A stretch of 64,000 bases of DNA from Rhizobium sp. R635 (GTDB lineage: Bacteria; Pseudomonadota; Alphaproteobacteria; Rhizobiales; Rhizobiaceae). Within the stretch, counting starts at the first letter, position 1. Every line of letters begins with the position of its first letter. The notes below the pieces were generated by a model. That model was not told the origin of the DNA. It worked only from the letters and a program-made list of their open reading frames with translations, and did not search any database. The translations under genes were made by a program, and so were the position numbers. Location: assembly GCF_002211285.1 (NCBI RefSeq), contig NZ_LOKX01000001.1:62001-126000 (forward strand). Reading direction: 5' to 3'. Positions 26,957 through 35,818 of this stretch are shown here, one piece after another.

Positions 26957-27628
26957 CTACGGAAGCCGAGCAGGCATCGAACTGCCGGCGGGTAGGGCCT
27001 TGGCGGTTTCAACCGGCTGCACTGCCGTATCGAGGGTGATCGCCATCCGCATGAGTTCCGCCAGATTGCGTGCGCCCATCTTCGCCATCACATTGGCGCG
27101 GTGAACTTCGACCGTGCGCGCGCTGATGCCCAGCTGATAGGCGATCATCTTGTTCTGCAAGCCATCCAGTACGCCGGCCAGAACCTGGTGTTCGCGCTCC
27201 GTCAGCTGGCGAAGCCGTGCTGCAACGCTTTCGGAATCGGCGATGGTCCCGCCTGGGCGCCGCTGCCCCACCGCCGCATTGATCGCCGCGATCAGCGCCT
27301 CTTCTCTGACGGGCTTTTCGAGGAAATCGGATGCGCCTGCCTTCATTGCCTGAACGGCGGCGGCAACATCGCCCTGGCCGGTAATGACGATCGCCGGAAC
27401 GTTCAGTCTGAAACGGCGCAGGCGCTGGAGCAATTCGATGCCGTCGACCTCGGGCATGCGCAGGTCCGTCACCAGGCAGCTTCGTCCCGAAAGCGGCAAC
27501 AGGTCCAGGAAGGCTTTGGCGCAGCTATGGGCGCGAACGGCGAAACCTGCCGACACCAACAGAAACGTCAAAGATCGCCTGGGCGACTCCTCGTCATCGA
27601 CGAGATGGATCGTAAGGTCGTTCGCCAT
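26957..27628 (-). CDS. fixJ: FixJ-like response regulator
   Basis: 223 residues from ATG 27628. The receiver domain has the acidic pair DDEE (11-14), phosphorylatable Asp55 in LVTDLRMPEVDG, Thr in VITGQGD and Lys in FLEKPVREE, which is the FixJ pattern. After a short linker, the LuxR-type HTH reads LTEREHQVLAGVLDGLQNKMIAYQLGISARTVEVHRANVM in sections. The last 30 residues extend beyond FixJ with a Pro/Ala tail. It overlaps the kinase gene by 35 nt, so translation is coupled and the kinase is its likely partner. It may activate the Crp/FixK-like gene downstream. Whether it is the true symbiotic FixJ or a paralogue is uncertain. Confidence 0.85.
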   Translation of the reverse strand: MANDLTIHLVDDEESPRRSLTFLLVSAGFAVRAHSCAKAFLDLLPLSGRSCLVTDLRMPEVDGIELLQRLRRFRLNVPAIVITGQGDVAAAVQAMKAGASDFLEKPVREEALIAAINAAVGQRRPGGTIADSESVAARLRQLTEREHQVLAGVLDGLQNKMIAYQLGISARTVEVHRANVMAKMGARNLAELMRMAITLDTAVQPVETAKALPAGSSMPARLP

Positions 27629-28814
27629 TGGTCGTGGTCTCCACCAGCGGAAGCGAAAACGAAAGGATCGAACCGCTTTCCATTCCATTGCGCGCGCTTA
27701 TGCGCCCCCCATGCGCCTCGATGATGCGCTTGGACAGTGCCAGGCCCATGCCGAGGCCGTGCGGTTTGCTGGTCACGAAGGGGCGAAACAGCGCCTCTTC
27801 GATGTCGACCGCAATTCCGCAGCCATTGTCGGATACGTCGACGATGAGACGGGAGAGATCGTCGGTTCGGGTGCAGATGGTGATATGCGGCTGCGCGACG
27901 CCGTCGGTAGCCTCTACGGCGTTGCGAACGAGGTTCGTCAGCACCTGCACGATCTGGACGCGGTCGGCAAGCACGACGTCCCGCTCCGCTTCGAGCTGGA
28001 AATCGGCACAAAGGCCTTTTCGCTGCGATCCGGCGAGCGCGAAGGCCGTCGCCTCATGGATCAGCGCGTGCATCGCCTCTATTTTTCTCTCATCGGCGCC
28101 GCGTTTGGCGAATTCCTTGATGTTCTGGACGATCTGTCCAGCCCATAAGGCATGGTGGGTAATTTCCGACAAGGCTTCACTGAGTTCTTCGCCGTGGCGG
28201 TGACGATCCTTCATCAAGAGCCGCCCGCAGCCTTGCGAGTACGCGGCGATCGACGACAGCGGCTGGGAAAGTTCGTGAGCGAGCGTCGACGTCATTTCCC
28301 CGAGCGCAACTATTCTCGCGAGGCGGGCAAGCTCACGCTGAAGCTCTTGCACATGCTGCAAGGTCTCGCGTTCGGTACGGAAGTCCTCGAAGATCACCAC
28401 AGAGAAGTCTCCTTCGTCGTCCTTCTCTCTGATGATCGTCAGGGCGGTCGGAAACTGAACGCCGCTCCTGGTGATCGCCGCACCGGCCCGCACCGCTCCC
28501 CGGTCCGCCCAGCGTCCCCTCAACTGAACATTCGGCGTCGGATGCCAGACGAAGTCGATACCCTGGCCGAGCAATTCGTCTTCCTGATAACCGAACAATG
28601 CCACCGCAGCCCTGTTGCAGGCGGAAATCCGGTGGCGGTCGGTGATGAAGAACACGGCGTCCGGAAGGTGTTGGTAGAATTGCCGGATCCAGCCCATCCG
28701 CGGTCCGACATCCCCCTCGCGCATCCGAGTTTCCGTGAACGAGGTTCGTCCCACGACGTCTGAGGCAACGCGATCACATTCGGCAACATGCGGCGCCTCC
28801 ATCTTGATGGACAC
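27594..28814 (-). CDS. FixL-like PAS sensor histidine kinase (apparently without heme ligand)
   Basis: 406 residues from GTG 28814, chosen because GGAGG lies 8 nt upstream; a TTG at 28841 has none. A single PAS domain (about 50-160, DAVFFITDRHRISACNRAAVALFGY) is followed by a coiled linker, HisKA with ALGEMTSTLAHELSQPLSSI and a HATPase with LTNLVRNAVEA, DNGCGIA and GLGMGLALSKRII. The kinase core matches FixL. The PAS lacks the RHDSY-type segment that holds the heme histidine of FixL, so oxygen sensing by heme is doubtful. No membrane helix is seen. The next gene, overlapping by 35 nt, is the fixJ-like regulator. Confidence 0.85.
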   Translation of the reverse strand: MSIKMEAPHVAECDRVASDVVGRTSFTETRMREGDVGPRMGWIRQFYQHLPDAVFFITDRHRISACNRAAVALFGYQEDELLGQGIDFVWHPTPNVQLRGRWADRGAVRAGAAITRSGVQFPTALTIIREKDDEGDFSVVIFEDFRTERETLQHVQELQRELARLARIVALGEMTSTLAHELSQPLSSIAAYSQGCGRLLMKDRHRHGEELSEALSEITHHALWAGQIVQNIKEFAKRGADERKIEAMHALIHEATAFALAGSQRKGLCADFQLEAERDVVLADRVQIVQVLTNLVRNAVEATDGVAQPHITICTRTDDLSRLIVDVSDNGCGIAVDIEEALFRPFVTSKPHGLGMGLALSKRIIEAHGGRISARNGMESGSILSFSLPLVETTTNGERPYDPSRR

Positions 28815-28997
28815 GATGGTTTCCTCCGCCCTTTGAGACAAAATCAGCCCCTCGACGGGCTTTGCCTCTCACAAGACCTGAGATTATCACCTTTGGAAGT
28901 TGGGTCCGTGTAGTATCGCGTAGTCTCTATTGGTATCCCCTTCCCAATCGGCAGGTTGGAAGGCCCGGCTTTCCAGGGTTTTGGCTCGACTCCCCCA

Positions 28998-29011
28998 TTG
29001 ATCCGGCTCAA
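28998..29011 (+). promoter_or_regulatory. FNR/FixK-type box upstream of a small exported protein gene
   Basis: TTGATCCGGCTCAA matches TTGAT-N4-ATCAA at 9 of 10 defined positions. Its centre (29004.5) is 41-42 bp from a predicted start near 29046, with TACTCT at 29034-29039 as a weak -10. The plus-strand gene at 29080 is the likely target; the kinase gene on the other side has no suitable -10. Confidence 0.5.
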
Positions 29012-29079
29012 TGCCGCAGCCTCATTCTTCCGCTACTCTGCAAGGCAATGGGCATACGGCCATTTGAGGGAGCAGGAAG

Positions 29080-29430
29080 ATGAAGAAGATTGCCCTTGCC
29101 ATTCTTATCGCGACCGCGGCATCGGTTGCGGCGCCTGTCGACGCCCAGCAGACCCGCAAGGAATACCGGCGCATGAACTGGGCCGAAAACCTGCCGGAGC
29201 ACATCAAAAACTATCACGACAAACGGTTTTCGATCGTCAGTTTTCGAACCGCGGTTGAGGTCGGCGCAATGCCGAGGCCGGGCAGCGACGAACATGTGAA
29301 GGAAATCCGGACGGCTATCCGTTCCAACACGTGGCTCGTTCAGCAATTGAAGGCCAAGAAGCTGACGCCCAACCAAATCGAATGGGTGACGCGCGCCCGT
29401 AACGGCAACCTGACCTTCTATATTGAATGA
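29080..29430 (+). CDS. Small exported protein, possibly low-oxygen induced
   Basis: 116 residues. The signal peptide is KKIALAILIATAASVAAPVDA (cleavage after VDA), leaving a basic mature protein of about 94 residues (TRKEYRRMNWAENL, HDKRFSIVSFRTAVEVG, LKAKKLTPNQIEWVTRARNG). No cysteine and no recognised family. AGGAAG directly precedes ATG 29080. An FNR/FixK-type box lies at 28998-29011 in the right position for activation. It is followed by a small gene at 29605 and then arcA. Confidence 0.7.
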   Translation: MKKIALAILIATAASVAAPVDAQQTRKEYRRMNWAENLPEHIKNYHDKRFSIVSFRTAVEVGAMPRPGSDEHVKEIRTAIRSNTWLVQQLKAKKLTPNQIEWVTRARNGNLTFYIE

Positions 29431-29604
29431 GCTGTTGCTGGACCCACAGGATCTCACTTCTATCGGAAGGGCGGGACAATGATGTCGTTGCGCCGCCGTA
29501 CGCAAAGCGCCGGCTGGAAAAGCGATGCCGGGCGAGCGATCGGCCTGCCTGAGAACAGCTCCGCACCCGGTCGACGCTCGCGCATCGTCGGGGAGGGTTC
29601 GGTG

Positions 29605-29811
29605 ATGTGGCGGTTGATCGTCGAAGCTCCGTTCGAAGAGGATATCGAACTCGCCGTCATCGACGGCGAAGGCGTCCATGCGCTGGTTTTTCCCTGCCAG
29701 CGCTTGGCCGGCGGATGGGCCAATGCCCTGACGGGTGAGATGCTGGACGTTCACCCCACCCACTGGCGGGCATGGCGGATACGGCGAAACAACGGGTCGG
29801 ATCTCCACTGA
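29605..29811 (+). CDS. Small protein of unknown function
   Basis: 68 residues from ATG 29605, which has GGGGAGGG 8 nt upstream; the frame opens back to 29479 but without a start signal. The sequence IELAVIDGEGVHALVFPCQR, then GGWANALTG and VDVHPTHW-like ending (MLDVHPTHWRAWRI), looks like a small conserved rhizobial family I have seen annotated only as hypothetical. It is soluble and beta-rich, with no motif that suggests an activity. It lies between the exported protein gene and arcA; the ArcA promoter with its FNR-type box starts 46 bp after its stop. Confidence 0.6.
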   Translation: MWRLIVEAPFEEDIELAVIDGEGVHALVFPCQRLAGGWANALTGEMLDVHPTHWRAWRIRRNNGSDLH

Positions 29812-29856
29812 GCCAGGCATGTTCCGGGTGCCGGGCGGTAAATGCTGCGCCGCACC

Positions 29857-29897
29857 TTGTCTGCAATCAATGACATGAGCGGAGCGCCCACAATAAT
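29857..29897 (+). promoter_or_regulatory. FNR/FixK-type box and -10 element upstream of arcA
   Basis: TTGTCTGCAATCAA (29857-29870) has one perfect half-site (ATCAA) and one partial half-site (TTGTC), 8 of 10 positions of TTGAT-N4-ATCAA. Its centre at 29863.5 is 41.5 bp from a start near 29905, and AATAAT at 29892-29897 serves as -10. This is the class II activation geometry. The predicted leader to the arcA ATG is about 55 nt. Confidence 0.6.
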
Positions 29898-29958
29898 CTG
29901 ACGTTGTTCAAGGAGCCGGCGGCGCGACCGCTATCGCTATGGCTGGAAGGAGGACCGC

Positions 29959-31188
29959 ATGCGTGGTTTCGGTGTTCATTCTGAGGTCGGAAAACTGAGA
30001 ACCGTCATGGTCTGCGGACCATCCCTGGCTCATCAGCGCCTGACGCCTGCAAACTGCCATGATCTGCTTTTTGACGATGTCCTCTGGGTGCACGAGGCCC
30101 AGAAGGATCATTATGATTTCGTCCTGAAGATGCAGGAGAGAGGGGTCGAGGTTCTCGAACTCCACGACCTGCTCGGCGAGACGCTTTCCAACCAGCAGGC
30201 GCGCGATTTCATCCTGGATCGGCGCATCACTCCGAACGTGCTCGGCTCGCAGGTCGCCGAGGCGATGCGGCCATGGCTCGACGAAATGCCGGCGACACAG
30301 CTCGCCGCCTTCATGATCGGCGGCATCGCGATCTCCGACCTGCCCGACGTCAGGGCGAAGGCCCTGATGCTGAGCGCCTTGCCGGAAAGCGATTTCGTCA
30401 TCCCGCCGATCCCGAACACGCTGTTCCAGCGCGACCCTTCCTGCTGGATTTATAACGGCGTGACCTGCAATCCGATGTTCTGGCCGGCAAGACGCGCCGA
30501 GACGCTGATCCAGCGCGCCATCTACAAGTTTCATCCGATCTTCCAGGGCGGCAATTTCCAGATCTGGTGGGGTGATTCAGACGATCAGTTCGCCAACGCC
30601 TCGATGGAAGGCGGCGACGTCATGCCGATCGGCAACGGCACGGTGCTGATCGGTATGGGCGAGCGCACCACCTATCAGGCCGTCGGCCAGGTGGCGCAGG
30701 CCCTGTTCAGAAGCAAGGCGGCAAAGCGGGTGATCGGCTGCCTGATGCCGAAGAGCCGCGCGGCCATGCACCTCGATACCGTCTTCAGCTTCTGCGACCG
30801 TGACGTCGTCACGCTGTTTGCCGAAGTGGTCGATCAGATCCGCTGCTACAGCATGCATCCGAAGGATGACGACGGCACGTTTGAGATCCATCCCGAAAAC
30901 CGGCCGATGCTCGATGTCGTCGCCGAAGCGCTCGGTCTGCCGAAGCTGCGCACGGTCGAGACCGGCGGCAATTCCTATCAGGCCGAACGCGAACAATGGG
31001 ACGACGGCAATAATGTCGTGGCGCTCGAGCCGGGCGTCGTCGTCGCCTACGACCGCAACACCTACACCAATACGCTGCTGCGCAAGGCGGGCGTCGAGGT
31101 CATCACCATTCGCGGCTCCGAACTCGGACGCGGCCGTGGTGGCGGGCATTGCATGACATGCCCCATCTGGCGCGACCCTGCTTACTGA
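29959..31188 (+). CDS. arcA: Arginine deiminase
   Basis: 409 residues, typical of ArcA. It begins [20 protein letters not shown] and ends with the active-site loop [17 protein letters not shown], where Cys398 is the nucleophile; NLF-type [12 protein letters not shown] and [21 protein letters not shown] carry other substrate residues. It hydrolyses arginine to citrulline and ammonia, which raises pH. GGAGG lies 5 nt before ATG 29959. It is the first gene of arcABC (gaps of 37 and 1 bp), with an FNR/FixK-type box ahead of it, consistent with fermentative ATP supply under low oxygen. Confidence 0.97.
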   Translation: MRGFGVHSEVGKLRTVMVCGPSLAHQRLTPANCHDLLFDDVLWVHEAQKDHYDFVLKMQERGVEVLELHDLLGETLSNQQARDFILDRRITPNVLGSQVAEAMRPWLDEMPATQLAAFMIGGIAISDLPDVRAKALMLSALPESDFVIPPIPNTLFQRDPSCWIYNGVTCNPMFWPARRAETLIQRAIYKFHPIFQGGNFQIWWGDSDDQFANASMEGGDVMPIGNGTVLIGMGERTTYQAVGQVAQALFRSKAAKRVIGCLMPKSRAAMHLDTVFSFCDRDVVTLFAEVVDQIRCYSMHPKDDDGTFEIHPENRPMLDVVAEALGLPKLRTVETGGNSYQAEREQWDDGNNVVALEPGVVVAYDRNTYTNTLLRKAGVEVITIRGSELGRGRGGGHCMTCPIWRDPAY

Positions 31189-31225
31189 CGTTTCCACCCA
31201 CGAACCGGACCGACGGAGCAAGACC

Positions 31226-32230
31226 ATGAGTTTCAATCTGCGCAATCGCTCGCTTCTGACCGTGCAGGACTATACGCCGCGGGAATTCCGCTATCTCCTC
31301 GATCTCGCCCGGGACCTGAAGCGGGCCAAATATGCCCGCACAGAGCAGGAGCACCTGAAAGGCAAAGAAATCTGCCTGATCTTCGAGAAAACCTCGACGC
31401 GGACGAGATGCGCCTTCGAGGTCGCCTGCTCGGACCAGGGCGCCAACGTCACCTATCTCGATCCGTCGGGATCGCAGATCGGCCACAAGGAATCCTTCAA
31501 GGATACGGCGCGGGTGCTGGGACGCATGTATGATGCGATCGAATATCGCGGTTCGGCGCAGCACGGCGTCGAAACACTGGCGCGTTATGCCGGGGTGCCC
31601 GTCTATAACGGCCTGACGGATGAATATCATCCGACCCAGATGATCGCCGACGTCATGACCATGCGCGAGCACAGCGACAAGCCGATCGCCCAGATCAAAT
31701 ATGCCTATGTCGGCGACACCCGTTCGAACATGGGGCATTCGCTGCTGATCGTCGGCTGCCTGCTCGGCATGGATGTGCGCATCTGCGGCCCGAGATCGCT
31801 GTGGCCTTCGGAAGAATATATGAAGATCGCCAAGGATTTGCAGCAGGCCTCGGGCGCGCGGCTCTTGGTCAGCGAAGATCCGAGAGAGGCGGTCAAGGAC
31901 GTCGACTTCATCCACACTGACGTCTGGGTCTCGATGGGTGAGCCGAAGGATGTCTGGCGCGAGCGCATCAAGCTGCTTACGCCCTATCAGGTCAACCAGG
32001 ATCTGATGAAGGCGACCGGCAATCCGCAGACCAAGTTCATGCATTGCCTGCCGGCATTCCACGATACCGAAACCACGCTCGGTAAGCAGATCGCCGAAGA
32101 TTACGGCATGGCGAACGGCCTCGAAGTGACCAACGACGTCTTCGAGTCCGAGGCCAACGTCGCCTTCGAGCAGGCGGAAAATCGCCTGCACACGATCAAG
32201 GCCCTACTGGTCGCGACCTTGGGAGATTGA
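31226..32230 (+). CDS. arcB: Catabolic ornithine carbamoyltransferase
   Basis: 334 residues. The carbamoyl-phosphate motif [14 protein letters not shown] (STRTR at about 55-59), [15 protein letters not shown] (HPTQ) and [10 protein letters not shown] are diagnostic. It converts citrulline and phosphate into ornithine and carbamoyl phosphate. The length (334 against about 305-315 for anabolic ArgF) and position between arcA and arcC indicate the catabolic enzyme. The ornithine it makes is the substrate of the SpeF-like decarboxylase encoded 6 kb downstream. ATG 31226 follows GGAGCAAGACC. Translation of arcC begins 1 nt after its stop. Confidence 0.96.
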   Translation: MSFNLRNRSLLTVQDYTPREFRYLLDLARDLKRAKYARTEQEHLKGKEICLIFEKTSTRTRCAFEVACSDQGANVTYLDPSGSQIGHKESFKDTARVLGRMYDAIEYRGSAQHGVETLARYAGVPVYNGLTDEYHPTQMIADVMTMREHSDKPIAQIKYAYVGDTRSNMGHSLLIVGCLLGMDVRICGPRSLWPSEEYMKIAKDLQQASGARLLVSEDPREAVKDVDFIHTDVWVSMGEPKDVWRERIKLLTPYQVNQDLMKATGNPQTKFMHCLPAFHDTETTLGKQIAEDYGMANGLEVTNDVFESEANVAFEQAENRLHTIKALLVATLGD

Positions 32231-32231
32231 T

Positions 32232-33167
32232 ATGCGTGTGGTCATAGCGCTTGGCGGCAATGCGCTTCTCCGGCGCGGGGAAGCGATGACTGCCGATACC
32301 CAGAGGCGGAATGCGCGCACTGCCGCCAAGGCGATCGCGCCCCTGGCGGCCGAACATGAGATCGTCGTCACCCACGGCAACGGTCCGCAAGTCGGCCTGC
32401 TTGCGCTCCAGGGAGCCGCCTATAAACCCGAGGAGGCCTATCCGCTCGATGTTCTCGGCGCCGAGACCGAAGGCATGATCGGCTATATGCTGGAGCAGGA
32501 GCTCGGCAATCTCCTGCCCTTCGAGCAGCCCTTGGCGACGCTTCTCACCATGGTGGAAGTCGATGCCGAAGATCCCGGCTTCGAAAATCCCACCAAATTC
32601 GTCGGCCCGGTCTACGACCAGGCCGAGGCGGACCGGATTCGCACGGAAAAGGGCTGGGTGTTCAAGCAGGACGGCGAAAAGTGGCGGCGCGTCGTCGCCT
32701 CGCCGGCGCCGAAGCGCATCTTCGAGATTCGGCCCGTCCGCTGGCTGCTGGAACAGCGCACCATCGTCATTTGCGCCGGCGGCGGCGGTATCCCGACCAT
32801 GTACGAGAAGGGCGCCGACCGGAAGCTGATCGGCGTCGAAGCCGTGATCGACAAGGACCTGTGCTCGGAACTGCTGGCGCGAGAACTCCTTGCGGATCTC
32901 CTCATCATGGCGACGGATGCCGAGGCTGTCTGCATCGATTGGGGCAAGCCGTCTCAAAAGGCGATCCACCGTGCTCGTCCCGACGATCTCGACCAGTTTT
33001 CCTTCCCGGCCGGCTCGATGGGGCCGAAGGTGGACGCTGCCTGCCATTTTGCACGGGCAAACGGCAAGACGGCCGCAATCGGTTCCCTTGCCGATATTGC
33101 CGGGATGGTGCGCGGCGAACGCGGGACGATCATCGATGAACGTTTTGACGGCTTGAGCTGGCACTGA
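32232..33167 (+). CDS. arcC: Carbamate kinase
   Basis: 311 residues with the amino acid kinase fold: [15 protein letters not shown] at the N-terminus, [16 protein letters not shown] (about 47-62), [15 protein letters not shown] and [15 protein letters not shown], then [13 protein letters not shown] near the C-terminus. It transfers phosphate from carbamoyl phosphate to ADP, giving ATP, CO2 and ammonia; this is the energy-yielding step of the arginine deiminase pathway. The gene begins 1 bp after arcB, so it is translationally coupled. It converges with the antiporter gene 14 bp downstream. Confidence 0.97.
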   Translation: MRVVIALGGNALLRRGEAMTADTQRRNARTAAKAIAPLAAEHEIVVTHGNGPQVGLLALQGAAYKPEEAYPLDVLGAETEGMIGYMLEQELGNLLPFEQPLATLLTMVEVDAEDPGFENPTKFVGPVYDQAEADRIRTEKGWVFKQDGEKWRRVVASPAPKRIFEIRPVRWLLEQRTIVICAGGGGIPTMYEKGADRKLIGVEAVIDKDLCSELLARELLADLLIMATDAEAVCIDWGKPSQKAIHRARPDDLDQFSFPAGSMGPKVDAACHFARANGKTAAIGSLADIAGMVRGERGTIIDERFDGLSWH

Positions 33168-33181
33168 TTTCCAAGGCAAAT

Positions 33182-34537
33182 CTATCCTGAGACGGCCGGG
33201 TGCGTTGCTGCGCCCGCAGCCGTTTCTTTGTCAGTCGTCTCAGCCGCGTTTCGCCTTTGCCAGACATAGACGGGGATGCCGAGCATCAACAGGACGAGGC
33301 CGTAGAGCACCGGCTCGGCGCCGGAGCCGTAAAGGGTAAAGATTGCAAAGACGAAAGCGATCAGCTCGATTGCGCTGACCCGTGGCATTCGGCCATGCGT
33401 TGCGCCGGCAACGAGAGTTCCGGCAAGCGCACAGAAGGCGTAGGGAACGACGGCGGCCATCGTGCTCAGTCCCACCATCAGCCGATAGACGGCGGCAAAG
33501 CCTTCGGAGCCGAGAGCCTGGACGAGCACGAGGAGCGTTGCGAAGAAGGCTGAGATGATCATGCCCCAAGCCGGTACGCCACGCGCGGAAAGCCGTGCAA
33601 AAAGCGGCGGAAACAGCCCGTCGCGGGCCGCTGCCATCGGAACCTGCCCCATCAGCAGGGTCCAGCCGTTGAGCGCGCCGATAGAGGAAACCAGGACGGC
33701 AATCGAGATCGCCAGTTCACCGGGTCGCCCCCACATGATCCCTGCAGCCTGGGAGAACGGCGCGACCGAGTGAATGAGCTGTTCACGCGGCACGAGGCCC
33801 ATGACGACAATGGTGCCGAGCACGTAAAGAGCTGCGGCAATCGAGATCCCAAGGACCGTCGAGCGCGGAATGGTCCGCTCCGCATTCTCGACATCGCCCG
33901 CGGGCACAGTCGCCGATTCCAGCCCCAGATAGGCAAACATGGTGAGCGGCGCCAGCGTTGCAAACGACTGCAGCAGCGGTTGGCCGCTCGGGTTGAAATC
34001 GGAGAAATGCGACGTGTCGATATAGAGCAGGCCGATGATGGCAACGGCGCCGAAGGGAAGCAGCTTGGCATAGGTCGTGACCTGGGCGAAGACGCCCGCC
34101 GCGTGAACGCCGCGAAGATTGACGAGCACGATCGCCCAGATGACGCCGAGCGTCAGCACGGTCGCGGCGAAGCGATTGCCGAGGGCGGGGAAGAGATCGA
34201 CCATCACGCCGGCAAAGGCAATCGCGATGACGGGCAGGGATGTCCAGATGGAAATCCAGTAGCCCCAGGCGATGAGGAAGCCGGCGAAATCGCCATAGGC
34301 GAGCCTCGTATAGGCATAGGGGCCGCCCACGGCGGGCACGAGGCTCGCCAGGCGCGCGAAGGTCAGGCCGAGACAGATCGCGCCGGCGCCCATGACGATC
34401 CAGACGATGATCGCAAGATTGCCATAGGGCGCGACCGCGGCCGGCGAAAGATAAAAGCCCGATCCCACCATATTTCCGACCACGATGGCGGTGCAGGCGG
34501 CAAGTCCGAGGCTCTTGCCATTGGGCGACGTTGTCAT
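33182..34537 (-). CDS. APC-family basic amino acid/amine antiporter (AdiC/ArcD-like)
   Basis: 451 residues from ATG 34537 (GGGGGAAG upstream; a longer frame to 34612 lacks a start signal). Twelve hydrophobic segments span the protein. The first helix carries GNMVGSGFYLSPAAVAPYG, the unwound GSG motif of AdiC/CadB/PotE transporters, and GLESATVPAGDVENAERTIP in helix 6 matches that group. It probably exchanges arginine for ornithine or agmatine across the inner membrane and so feeds arcABC, though its own promoter region is divergent from the CDF gene. Exact substrates cannot be told. It is distinct from PotE at 40567. Confidence 0.87.
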   Translation of the reverse strand: MTTSPNGKSLGLAACTAIVVGNMVGSGFYLSPAAVAPYGNLAIIVWIVMGAGAICLGLTFARLASLVPAVGGPYAYTRLAYGDFAGFLIAWGYWISIWTSLPVIAIAFAGVMVDLFPALGNRFAATVLTLGVIWAIVLVNLRGVHAAGVFAQVTTYAKLLPFGAVAIIGLLYIDTSHFSDFNPSGQPLLQSFATLAPLTMFAYLGLESATVPAGDVENAERTIPRSTVLGISIAAALYVLGTIVVMGLVPREQLIHSVAPFSQAAGIMWGRPGELAISIAVLVSSIGALNGWTLLMGQVPMAAARDGLFPPLFARLSARGVPAWGMIISAFFATLLVLVQALGSEGFAAVYRLMVGLSTMAAVVPYAFCALAGTLVAGATHGRMPRVSAIELIAFVFAIFTLYGSGAEPVLYGLVLLMLGIPVYVWQRRNAAETTDKETAAGAATHPAVSG

Positions 34538-34731
34538 GAGCTTCCCCCAAGAGACGGCTGCCCGGAGCCGATGTCTCTGCGGACCGCCTTCAAACAGCGA
34601 TTGTCGTTGCAAAAACGGGCGGCCGCAATCCGGATCAATGCGTAGTCCGCCGGGCTGGTCTAGCCTTCGTCATCGGGATAAATCTGCCAAAGCGCGTCGC
34701 ATGACGGGCTGGAGCGGAGACGGGGTCGACG

Positions 34732-35658
34732 ATGCTGGGCGAGCAGGGGTTTCTCAGAATTTCAATCGCGGCGACCGTCGTGGTCGCAACGCTCGGCGTC
34801 GTCTTCGGCATTCTTTCCGGCTCCTTCTCGATCGCCTTCGACGGCGTTTATTCGCTGGCCGATGCGGCGATGACCGGACTTGCGCTCTGGGTTTCCAGCC
34901 TGATCATACAATCGACGCAGAGCGACGCCCGATCCGGACGGATTCGAAATCGGTTTACGATGGGCTTCTGGCATCTGGAGCCGATCGTGCTCATGCTCAA
35001 TGGCTGCCTGCTGATGACGGTCGGCGTCTATGCGCTGATCAGCGCGATCATCAGCATCCTGAACGGCGGTCACGAACTGCAATTCGGCATGGCGGTCGCC
35101 TATTCCGCGGCGACCTTGATTGTCTGCGCGATCATGGCCTTCCTCGGCATCAGGCTGAATGCGCGTATCAAATCCGATTTCGTCTCACTCGACATCAAGG
35201 CCTGGATCATGTCGGGCGGTATCGCGCTTGCGCTGCTCATCGCATTCCTGATCGGCATGGCCGTGCAGGCAACGCCCGCTGCCTGGCTTGCAAGCTATAT
35301 GGACCCGGCGGTGCTGGCGCTGGTCTGCCTGGTGATGATTCCGCTTCCGATCGGCACCGTCTGGAAGGCGTTCACCGAGATCCTGCTGATTGCCCCGGTC
35401 GACCTTCAGGCGCATGTCGACCGCGTCGCCTCGGAAACGGTTCGCCGTCTCGGCTTCCTCTCGCACCGCGCCTATGTCGCCCAGGTCGGCCGGGCCATGC
35501 AGATCGAACTCTACTTCATCGTCCCCGAAGGGCTTCCGGCAAAGACCGTGGAGGAATGGGACGCGCTCCGCGATGAGATAGGGAACGCGATCGGTGACGA
35601 AAGCGCCAATCGCTGGCTGACGATCGCCTTCACCGCCGATCGGGAATGGGCGGAATAG
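34732..35658 (+). CDS. Cation diffusion facilitator family transporter
   Basis: 308 residues with four to six membrane helices in the first 210 residues and a soluble C-terminal domain. The helix SIAFDGVYSLADAAMTGLAL (about 29-48) holds the metal-site Asp pair of CDF proteins (DGVYSLAD), and the fifth helix reads SLDIKAWIMSGG. It may export divalent metals such as Mn or Zn. Position between the antiporter and the decarboxylase operon, divergent from the former, does not prove a link. ATG 34732 follows GGAGACGGGG. The FNR-type box of the next operon begins 50 bp after its stop. Confidence 0.85.
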   Translation: MLGEQGFLRISIAATVVVATLGVVFGILSGSFSIAFDGVYSLADAAMTGLALWVSSLIIQSTQSDARSGRIRNRFTMGFWHLEPIVLMLNGCLLMTVGVYALISAIISILNGGHELQFGMAVAYSAATLIVCAIMAFLGIRLNARIKSDFVSLDIKAWIMSGGIALALLIAFLIGMAVQATPAAWLASYMDPAVLALVCLVMIPLPIGTVWKAFTEILLIAPVDLQAHVDRVASETVRRLGFLSHRAYVAQVGRAMQIELYFIVPEGLPAKTVEEWDALRDEIGNAIGDESANRWLTIAFTADREWAE

Positions 35659-35707
35659 CCAAGCCGGATACCAGCGCTCAACCGATATCGAAATGCTTCG
35701 CATCACG

Positions 35708-35749
35708 TTGATTGCAATCAACGACGCTGCACGACCCGTCATGTACGAT
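35708..35749 (+). promoter_or_regulatory. Perfect FNR/FixK box and -10 upstream of the decarboxylase operon
   Basis: TTGATTGCAATCAA (35708-35721) is a perfect palindrome matching TTGAT-N4-ATCAA. TACGAT at 35744-35749 is a fair -10, giving a start near 35756 so that the box centre falls at about -41.5. The leader to ATG 35819 would be about 63 nt. Confidence 0.75.
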
Positions 35750-35818
35750 CCTTCAACCTGAGATGAACGCGGGCTGCATGCCGGCCGCAGCCTTTGACCT
35801 CGGTTTCTGGAGGAACGC

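Noticed and set aside
26935..26962. Possible FixJ-binding site between the fixJ-like and fixK-like genes (CCCCTTAAGTATCG)
   Set aside because: It resembles promoter regions of FixJ targets only vaguely, and I cannot match it to a firm consensus.
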